Below, in pieces: positions 55,521 through 61,902 of a stretch of DNA of 64,000 nt. The notes under the pieces were generated by a model. It worked only from the letters and a program-made list of their open reading frames with translations. It did not search any database and was not told the origin of the DNA. Both the position numbers and the translations under genes were made by a program. The stretch comes from Bacteroidales bacterium. GTDB lineage: Bacteria > Bacteroidota > Bacteroidia > Bacteroidales > UBA932. Position 1 is the first letter of the stretch, and the number at the start of each line of letters is the position of its first letter. Location of the stretch: positions 310,001 to 374,000 of the forward strand of contig JAGBHM010000014.1 in assembly GCA_017935505.1 (NCBI GenBank). The letters are read 5' to 3'.

Positions 55521-55558
55521 GGCCGGATAAATTACTTTTGACCCGGCCTAACTTTTTT
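55520..55558. terminator. Bidirectional terminator between xerD and guaA
   Basis: AGGCCGG (55520-55526) pairs with CCGGCCT (55543-55549); T-runs flank the stem on both strands, so it can end both convergent genes. Confidence 0.75.
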
Positions 55559-55579
55559 AATATGCGTTGAAAACTCTTT

Positions 55580-56887
55580 TTATTCCCACTCGATTGTTGC
55601 GCTTGGTTTTGGAGACATGTCGTAGCAGACACGGTTCACAGTTTTTACCTCATTGAGGATACGGTCTGTGATCTTCATAAGGATAGGCCACTCGATCTGC
55701 TCGATTGTTGCTGTCATGGCGTCGATTGTGTTTACGGCGCGGATGATTACAGGCCAGTCGTATGAACGTGCATTGTCCCTTACTCCAACTGATTTGAAAT
55801 CAGGCACAACTGTGAAGTATTGCCATACTTTTTTGTCGAGGCCTGCTTTTGCAAACTCTTCGCGGAGGATTGCGTCAGATTCTCTCAATGCCTCGAGACG
55901 GTCGCGTGTGATTGCTCCAAGGCATCTTACACCAAGACCAGGTCCTGGGAACGGCTGGCGGTATACCATGTCGTATGGAAGACCCAATTCAAGTCCGCAT
56001 GCGCGTACCTCATCTTTGAACAACTGTTTGATAGGCTCTACAAGTTCAAACTGCATATCCTCTGGAAGACCTCCTACATTGTGGTGTGATTTTACCATTT
56101 TTGCAGTTTTTGTACCACTCTCAACTATATCCGGATAGATGGTTCCCTGACCGAGGAAGTCGATGCCGTCCAACTTGCGTGCCTCTTCCTCAAATACTCT
56201 GATGAACTCGCCGCCGATAATCTTGCGTTTCTGCTCAGGATCTGCAACTCCTGCAAGTTTGTCGAGGAAACGGTCTGTAGCATCTACATATACAAGGTTT
56301 GCGCACAACTGGTTTCTGAATACTTCAACAACATTCTCAGACTCTCCCTTTCTCATGAGTCCATGGTTTACATGCACACATACAAGGTTATTTCCGATAG
56401 CTTTGAGCAGAAGGGCTGCCACAACTGAGCTGTCTACTCCGCCTGAAAGTGCAAGAAGAACTTTGCGGTCACCTACCTGTTTTCTTACCAACTCTATCTG
56501 GTCATTTACAAAATTGGCCATGTTCCAGTTTGCCTCAGCTTTGCAAGTGTCGAATACAAATGATTTTACAGCCGATTTTATAGCCTCTTCATCATTTTCG
56601 AACTGAGGAAGTTTTACATCACACAGAGCTTTGTCGTGGCCTGCTGCCATTACAGGAATGCCTGCATTGTAGATATCGTGGTGGACATCAATTGCAACAC
56701 CGTCAATAACATTGTTCGGACCACCATTTATGATGATTCCCTTTACGTTAGGTAGAGCCGTGAGTTCATCTACCGTAATGTCGTGTGGGTAAATTTCACT
56801 GTAAACGCCCAACGAGCGGATAGCTCTGGCAAGCACTGTGTTTTCGTGGCTTCCCAGATCCAAAATTACAATCATGTCCTGTTTCAT
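55580..56887 (-). CDS. guaA: GMP synthase with degenerate glutaminase domain
   Basis: 435 residues against roughly 510-525 for standard GuaA. The ATP-pyrophosphatase part is intact: LALSGGVDSSVVAALL (P-loop 148-153), VHVNHGLMRKGE, QGTIYPDIVESG, KSHHNVGGLPE, RQPFPGPGLGVRCLG, and the closing CYDMSPKPSATIEWE. The N-terminal class I amidotransferase domain is only about 115 residues; where the nucleophile motif GICYGMQ is expected it reads VMAAGHDKAL, and the downstream His-Glu region is missing. The enzyme should aminate XMP using free ammonia or a separate glutaminase. No frameshift is visible, so this is an evolved form, possibly lineage-wide. Confidence 0.93.
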   Translation of the reverse strand: MKQDMIVILDLGSHENTVLARAIRSLGVYSEIYPHDITVDELTALPNVKGIIINGGPNNVIDGVAIDVHHDIYNAGIPVMAAGHDKALCDVKLPQFENDEEAIKSAVKSFVFDTCKAEANWNMANFVNDQIELVRKQVGDRKVLLALSGGVDSSVVAALLLKAIGNNLVCVHVNHGLMRKGESENVVEVFRNQLCANLVYVDATDRFLDKLAGVADPEQKRKIIGGEFIRVFEEEARKLDGIDFLGQGTIYPDIVESGTKTAKMVKSHHNVGGLPEDMQFELVEPIKQLFKDEVRACGLELGLPYDMVYRQPFPGPGLGVRCLGAITRDRLEALRESDAILREEFAKAGLDKKVWQYFTVVPDFKSVGVRDNARSYDWPVIIRAVNTIDAMTATIEQIEWPILMKITDRILNEVKTVNRVCYDMSPKPSATIEWE

Positions 56888-57019
56888 TGTTTTCTTATTG
56901 TGTTTAAATTGTTTTCAGTTCCCTGTAAAAGGCTTGAAAATTTCGTCTTTCACGAAAAGTAACTCGCAAAAATACTAAAAAAAATTATCTGTGAAACTCT
57001 TACAAAAGATAATTATTTA

Positions 57020-57027
57020 TACTTTTG
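57020..57027 (+). promoter_or_regulatory. -7 promoter element of typA
   Basis: TACTTTTG matches TAnnTTTG exactly, 10 bases before the ATG, implying a very short leader. No TTTG at the -33 distance. Confidence 0.5.
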
Positions 57028-57037
57028 CAACCGAATT

Positions 57038-58837
57038 ATGCAAAAGATTAGAAACATAGCAATTATAGCCCACGTAGACCATGGTAAAACTACCTTGGTA
57101 GACAAGATGATACAGCATGGAAAGCTTATGCGCAATGCTGAAAAATTGGGCGAACTCATTCTGGATAACAATGATCTGGAAAGAGAGAGGGGCATCACCA
57201 TCCTTGCAAAGAATGTGAGTGTGCCATACAAAGATTATAAAATCAATATTATAGATACTCCAGGCCATGCCGATTTCGGCGGTGAGGTTGAGCGTGTCCT
57301 CAATATGGCTGATGGAGTATTGTTGTTGGTTGATGCATTTGAGGGAACTATGCCGCAGACCCGTTTTGTTTTGCAGAAGGCCATTGAGATGGGCAAGAAG
57401 CCTGTGGTTGTGGTAAATAAAGTTGACAAGCTCAACTGCCGTCCGGATGAGGTGAATGAGCAGGTGTTCGATTTGATGTTCTCTTTGAATGCAACAGAAG
57501 ACCAGCTCGATTTCAAGACAATGTACGGAAGTGCAAAGCAGGGCTGGATGTCGGAAGACTGGAAAAAACCGGCAAGTGACATCACTCCGCTGCTCGATAC
57601 TATACTTGCCGAAATTCCGGCACCTGAGCAGGAGGAGGGAACTCCGCAGATGCTCATCTCCTCTTTGGAGTACTCGCCATATGTGGGACGTATTGCTATC
57701 GGCCGCATAAAGAGAGGAACTTTGAAGGCAGGCCAGCAGATAACACTCTGTAAACGCGACGGCTCTATGGAGAAATCGAAAATCAAGGAACTTATGGTTT
57801 TCGACGGCCTTGGAAAGGTTAAGGCTGAGTCTGTGGAGAGTGGTGATATCTGTGCAGTTGTGGGAATCGACGGTTTTGAGATTGGAGATACAATTGCAGA
57901 TTACGAGAATCCTGAGGCATTGCCGCCAATTTCGGTGGATGAGCCTACCATGAGTATGCTTTTCAGAATCAATGATTCTCCGTTTTTTGGAAAAGAGGGC
58001 AAGTTTGTAACATCAAGGCATCTTAAGGAGAGACTTGAGAAGGAGCTGGAGAAGAACTTGGCATTGAGAGTGAAAGAGGGTATGTCATCAGATTCGTTTG
58101 TGGTTTCTGGAAGAGGTGTGCTCCATCTGTCGGTGCTTATTGAGACTATGAGAAGGGAGGGCTTTGAGTTGCAGGTGGGCCAGCCTAAGGTTATCGACAA
58201 AAATATCAATGGAGTGCGTTGCGAACCTATAGAGCACCTTACAATTGATGTTCCGAGCGATATGGCCGGAAGGGTTATTGAGATTACCACAAGAAGAAAA
58301 GGTGCCCTGCTGCATATGGAGCCTAGAGAGGATAGGACCCATCTTGATTTTGATATTCCTTCAAGAGGTATCATTGGTTTGAGGAGTAATCTTCTGACCG
58401 CAACACAGGGTGAGGCAATTGTTGCCCATAGGTTCAAGGATTATGAGCCGTACAAGGGTGAGATAGAGATGAGGACAAACGGTTCGCTGATTGCCATTGA
58501 GACCGGTACATCTGTGGCTTACGCAATGGATAAGCTTCAGGACAGGGGCAAGTTCATCATATTCCCGGGTGAGGAGATATATGCGGGACAGGTTGTGGGT
58601 GAGCATACAAGGATTGGTGACCTTAATATTAATATATGTAAGACCAAGAAACTTACAAATGTGAGGGCTTCCGGTACTGATGAGAAGGCAGTGCTTCCTC
58701 CACCGCTCCAGTTCTCTTTGGAAGAGATGTTGGAGTACATACAGGAGGATGAGCTTGTGGAAGTTACTCCTAAGTCTATGCGTATCAGAAAGATATACTT
58801 GGACGAAACCGAAAGGAAGAGAAGAAAAGGGCAGTAA
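57038..58837 (+). CDS. typA: Ribosome-associated GTPase TypA/BipA
   Basis: 599 residues. G1 AHVDHGKTTLVDKM, the switch region RERGITI, G3 DTPGHADFGGEV and G4 NKVDK, followed by EF-G-like domains II, III and V and the family-specific C-terminal domain (GRFIIFPGEEIYAGQ-like: RGKFIIFPGEEIYAGQVV). BipA binds the ribosome under stress and aids 50S assembly at low temperature. Length is standard. Transcribed alone, divergent from guaA. Confidence 0.97.
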   Translation: MQKIRNIAIIAHVDHGKTTLVDKMIQHGKLMRNAEKLGELILDNNDLERERGITILAKNVSVPYKDYKINIIDTPGHADFGGEVERVLNMADGVLLLVDAFEGTMPQTRFVLQKAIEMGKKPVVVVNKVDKLNCRPDEVNEQVFDLMFSLNATEDQLDFKTMYGSAKQGWMSEDWKKPASDITPLLDTILAEIPAPEQEEGTPQMLISSLEYSPYVGRIAIGRIKRGTLKAGQQITLCKRDGSMEKSKIKELMVFDGLGKVKAESVESGDICAVVGIDGFEIGDTIADYENPEALPPISVDEPTMSMLFRINDSPFFGKEGKFVTSRHLKERLEKELEKNLALRVKEGMSSDSFVVSGRGVLHLSVLIETMRREGFELQVGQPKVIDKNINGVRCEPIEHLTIDVPSDMAGRVIEITTRRKGALLHMEPREDRTHLDFDIPSRGIIGLRSNLLTATQGEAIVAHRFKDYEPYKGEIEMRTNGSLIAIETGTSVAYAMDKLQDRGKFIIFPGEEIYAGQVVGEHTRIGDLNINICKTKKLTNVRASGTDEKAVLPPPLQFSLEEMLEYIQEDELVEVTPKSMRIRKIYLDETERKRRKGQ

Positions 58838-58861
58838 GTTTGATTTTGGGATAATTTTTTG

Positions 58862-58892
58862 TTGAATTTTTACCCAATAATAACTATCTTTG
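58862..58892 (+). promoter_or_regulatory. Promoter of the DUF177-rpmF-plsX-fabH operon
   Basis: TTG at 58862-58864, a 20-base spacer and TATCTTTG at 58885-58892, matching the Bacteroidota consensus. The first ATG follows 28 bases later. Confidence 0.75.
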
Positions 58893-58920
58893 CACGCTCT
58901 ATTGGGGATTTTGAGGCTTT

Positions 58921-59484
58921 ATGAAGGAGCAACTATCTGAAAATAAGGATTTTATTATTCAGATTAAGGGTCTGAAGATTGGAAAGTATGAATATGATTT
59001 TCCAATCGGTGGCTCGTTTTTCAAAAGTTTCGGAAATACCCAGATACTTGATGCCTCGGTGGATGTGAAGATTGTAATAGAGAAAGGCGGAGGCTGGATG
59101 AATGTTGTGTGTGATGCAGGCGGGTATCTTATAGTAGAGTGCGACAGATGTCTTGATGAACTGAAATTGCCGGTGGATTTTACAGCTTCAATGGCTGTGA
59201 AGTTTGCAAAGACCGATGATGATCCTCAGAGTGATGAATTCCTTGTTGTGGACCCTACGGACGGAGAGTTGGATCTGAGCCAGTTCATTTATGACTACAT
59301 CTGTGTGAACATGCCTTTGCAGAGAGTACATGCGGAGGGGGAGTGTAACCCTCAGATGATGGAGAGACTGGGAGGCCTTGGGTCTGGCAAGGGCAATGAT
59401 GCGGAAAATGGCGGTGAAACAAATTCTCCTTTTGGAGTTTTGCAACAACTGCTTGATAATAAAGGAAATAAAAATAACAATTAA
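58921..59484 (+). CDS. DUF177 (YceD-type) protein
   Basis: 187 residues. A beta-rich N-domain, then the family core LIVECDRCLDELKLPVDFT with its CxxC, and VDPTDGELDLSQFIYDYICVNMPLQRVH (quoted as GELDLSQFIYDYI and MPLQRVH) with C-terminal Cys in EGECNP. YceD proteins sit upstream of rpmF throughout bacteria; a role in 23S rRNA or ribosome assembly has been proposed. The C-terminus is Asn/Lys-rich and low complexity. Twelve bases before rpmF. Confidence 0.9.
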   Translation: MKEQLSENKDFIIQIKGLKIGKYEYDFPIGGSFFKSFGNTQILDASVDVKIVIEKGGGWMNVVCDAGGYLIVECDRCLDELKLPVDFTASMAVKFAKTDDDPQSDEFLVVDPTDGELDLSQFIYDYICVNMPLQRVHAEGECNPQMMERLGGLGSGKGNDAENGGETNSPFGVLQQLLDNKGNKNNN

Positions 59485-59496
59485 AAATAAGTAGAG

Positions 59497-59679
59497 ATGG
59501 CACATCCTAAACACAAAATTTCGAAACAACGCAGAAACAAACGTAGAACTCATGATAAAGCTGTAGTTCCTACTCTTTCAACTTGTTCAAACTGCGGTGC
59601 TACTGTAAGATATCACCATGTTTGTCCTGAGTGCGGATATTACAGAGGCCGTTTGATCATTGAGAAGGCTAACGCCTAA
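59497..59679 (+). CDS. rpmF: 50S ribosomal protein L32
   Basis: 60 residues. Standard N-terminus AHPKHKISKQRRNKRRTHDK, then a zinc ribbon with two CxxC pairs (CSNCGA and CPECGY). A zinc-type L32, full length. It lies between DUF177 and plsX in the classic order. Confidence 0.97.
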   Translation: MAHPKHKISKQRRNKRRTHDKAVVPTLSTCSNCGATVRYHHVCPECGYYRGRLIIEKANA

Positions 59680-59688
59680 GCTAATCAG

Positions 59689-60639
59689 ATGATCAGAATC
59701 GGTATTGATGCGATGGGTGGAGATTATGCTCCCGAAAATGTAATTTTGGGAGTAATTGATGCCTATTCGCATATTGGTTCTGATACAAAGATTTTTCTGA
59801 TTGGAGATCAGGAAAAGATTACCGAGGTCTGCCGTCATTACGGTTTGGACTCCGGTAATTTTGTTGTAATACATGCCTCCCAGACACTTGGAATGGGGGA
59901 GCATCCTGTGAGTGCATACCTTCATAAGTCGGACTCAAGTGTAAGTGTCGGGTTCAATAAGCTGGTTGAGGGGGAGATAGATGCTTTTGCCAGTGCCGGA
60001 AATACCGGAGCGATGCTGACAGGCTCTGTAATGACATTGAAGACTTTGCCGGGGCTGTTGCGCCCCTGCATTTCTGCCCAGATACCTCTTGCCGACGGAA
60101 AAAACATGCTGATTCTTGATGTTGGGCTCAATACCGACACCAAGCCGGCAATGCTCTATCAGTTTGCAATATTGGGTTCGATATATGCAAAGACAATGAT
60201 GGGTATAGAGAACCCACGTGTAGCGCTTCTGAATATCGGAACGGAGAGTAAGAAGGGTACTGTTTCGGCACAGGAGGCATACAGACTGATGAGCAATACA
60301 TCCGAATTCAACTTTGTGGGAAACATGGAGGCCAATGTGATGTTCAGCGGAGGTATTGCAGATGTGCTGGTTACAGATGGCTTTGTGGGTAATGTCTGCC
60401 TCAAGCAGGCCGAGGGCATGTATGAAATGATTTCCAGATTGGGAGTGCGCCATCCTTTCTTCGGCCGTTTCAATTATGAATATTATGGCGGTACTCCAGT
60501 ATTGGGTGTAACTGCCCCTGTTATAATTGGTCATGGTGCATCAACACCTCTTGCCATCCGCAACATGATACTGGAGGCTGAAAAGGCTGTTAAGAACCAA
60601 CTGGTTGATAAATTGAAGAATGCTATGCTATGTCAGTAA
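59689..60639 (+). CDS. plsX: Phosphate acyltransferase PlsX
   Basis: 316 residues. Makes acyl-phosphate from acyl-ACP at the membrane for phospholipid synthesis. Signature text IGIDAMGGDYAPENVILG at the N-terminus, SAGNTGAMLTGSVMTLK, DVGLNTDTKP, and LLNIGTESKKGTVSAQEAY; DGFVGNVCLKQAEGM near the C-terminus. Complete. Ten bases after rpmF and followed by fabH, linking ribosome and lipid synthesis in one transcript. Confidence 0.96.
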   Translation: MIRIGIDAMGGDYAPENVILGVIDAYSHIGSDTKIFLIGDQEKITEVCRHYGLDSGNFVVIHASQTLGMGEHPVSAYLHKSDSSVSVGFNKLVEGEIDAFASAGNTGAMLTGSVMTLKTLPGLLRPCISAQIPLADGKNMLILDVGLNTDTKPAMLYQFAILGSIYAKTMMGIENPRVALLNIGTESKKGTVSAQEAYRLMSNTSEFNFVGNMEANVMFSGGIADVLVTDGFVGNVCLKQAEGMYEMISRLGVRHPFFGRFNYEYYGGTPVLGVTAPVIIGHGASTPLAIRNMILEAEKAVKNQLVDKLKNAMLCQ

Positions 60640-60668
60640 TGACAAAATAATAATACTAGACCACCTAT

Positions 60669-61658
60669 ATGAACAAGAAAGCTGTTATTACAGGAATAGA
60701 GGCATATTTGCCGGATTATATTCTTACAAATGAAGAACTCTCCACAATGGTTGATACATCCGATGAGTGGATTATGAGCCGTGTAGGCATAAAAGAGAGG
60801 AGAATCCTGAAAGAGGATGGCTTGGGTACATCCTTTATGGGTGAGCAGGCCGTGAAGAGGCTTCTGGAGGCTACATCTACAAAACCGGAGGAGATTGATC
60901 TGTTGATTTGTGCAACTGTAAGTCCGGATATGCTTTTCCCTGCAACTGCAAATATAATATCCGACAAATGTGGAATCCTCAATGCCTGGGGATACGATAT
61001 AAATGCCGGTTGCTGCGGATTTTTGTTCAGTTTTGAAACTGTACGCAGATTTGTAGAGACAGGCCAGTACAAAAAGGCGATACTTGTGTGCGGTGAGAGA
61101 ATGAGCGGTATGACAGACTATACCGACCGTACAACATGTCCGTTGTTTGGAGATGCCGCTGTTGCAATGCTTATAGAGCCTACAGATGACCAGAATCTCG
61201 GATTCCAGGACTCTATAACCCATGTTGACGGAATCGGCCGCCACTATCTCTACCAGACAGCTGGAGGTTCTCTCTATCCTCCTACAGCCGATACTGTTGC
61301 CAAACGTCTGCACTTCATCCACCAGGAGGGTCAGCAGGTATTCAAATATGCAGTATCACGTATGGCCGATGTCTCTGTAGAGATGATGGAGCGCCACAAC
61401 CTTACAGCAGATGATATAGCATACCTTATTCCTCACCAGGCAAACTTGCGTATAATTGATGCTACAGGCAGACGTATGGGACTTACTCCAGACAAGATCC
61501 TTATTGACATAGAGAAGTTCGGAAACACTGCAGGAACATCGATTCCATTGGCTTTGTGGGATTTCAAGGATAAATTCAAGAAGGGTGATACTCTCATATT
61601 CTCAGCATTCGGAGCTGGCTTTACATGGGGATCTATCCTATATCGTTGGGGATATTAA
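60669..61658 (+). CDS. fabH: Beta-ketoacyl-ACP synthase III
   Basis: 329 residues. Starts fatty-acid elongation by condensing an acyl-CoA with malonyl-ACP. Catalytic triad: Cys 115 in DINAGCCGFLFSF (the family usually has ACSGF or ACAGF; here a second Cys follows), His in IPHQANLRIID, Asn in FGNTAGTSIPLAL. Also YLPDYILTNEELS and SDEWIMSRVGIKERR at the N-terminus. Full length. The initiation substrate (acetyl or branched primers) cannot be told. Confidence 0.94.
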   Translation: MNKKAVITGIEAYLPDYILTNEELSTMVDTSDEWIMSRVGIKERRILKEDGLGTSFMGEQAVKRLLEATSTKPEEIDLLICATVSPDMLFPATANIISDKCGILNAWGYDINAGCCGFLFSFETVRRFVETGQYKKAILVCGERMSGMTDYTDRTTCPLFGDAAVAMLIEPTDDQNLGFQDSITHVDGIGRHYLYQTAGGSLYPPTADTVAKRLHFIHQEGQQVFKYAVSRMADVSVEMMERHNLTADDIAYLIPHQANLRIIDATGRRMGLTPDKILIDIEKFGNTAGTSIPLALWDFKDKFKKGDTLIFSAFGAGFTWGSILYRWGY

Positions 61659-61676
61659 AAAAAAATTATATCTTTG
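61646..61676 (+). promoter_or_regulatory. Promoter of tRNA-Arg(CCT)
   Basis: TTG at 61646-61648 (within the fabH end), a 20-base spacer and TATCTTTG at 61669-61676, 16 bases before the tRNA. Confidence 0.7.
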
Positions 61677-61692
61677 CAACCGCGTTTGCAAT

Positions 61693-61764
61693 GGCCCTAT
61701 AGTTCAAGGGATAGAACGGAAGTTTCCTAAACTTTAAATACAGGTTCGAGTCCTGTTGGGGCTA
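61693..61764 (+). tRNA. tRNA-Arg (anticodon CCT)
   Basis: 72 bases folding into a full cloverleaf: acceptor GGCCCTA with TGGGGCT, D stem GTTC/GAAC, anticodon stem GAAGT/ACTTT with loop TTCCTAA (anticodon CCT), T stem ACAGG/CCTGT with loop TTCGAGT. Discriminator A, CCA not encoded. Reads AGG codons. Confidence 0.94.
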
Positions 61765-61766
61765 CA

Positions 61767-61804
61767 AAAGAGGGTGACTAAAAAGTGATTTAGTCGCCCT
61801 CTTT
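61767..61804 (+). terminator. Terminator of tRNA-Arg(CCT)
   Basis: Sixteen-base arms 61767-61782 and 61789-61804 pair with one wobble around a six-base loop; T at the end of the right arm. Begins three bases after the tRNA. Confidence 0.8.
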
Positions 61805-61817
61805 CGTATATATATGA

Positions 61818-61872
61818 AAGTGGCGGTAGGGTGAGTTTGGATGGCCAAGCCAAACTTACCCTACCGCCACTT
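61818..61872. repeat. Long inverted repeat with 23-base arms
   Basis: Arms 61818-61840 and 61850-61872 pair over 23 bases with a single G-T wobble; the nine-base loop is ATGGCCAAG. No T-run on either side. It lies between the tRNA terminator and the helicase stop (61903), so it could end helicase transcription or be a remnant of a small mobile element. Confidence 0.9.
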
Positions 61873-61902
61873 CTGAGCATACTTTAGGTAATGTTACCAC
61901 TC

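Noticed and set aside
60633..61322. 229-residue open frame opposite fabH
   Set aside because: Antisense shadow of a well-supported fabH; Cys/His-rich composition typical of reverse reading.
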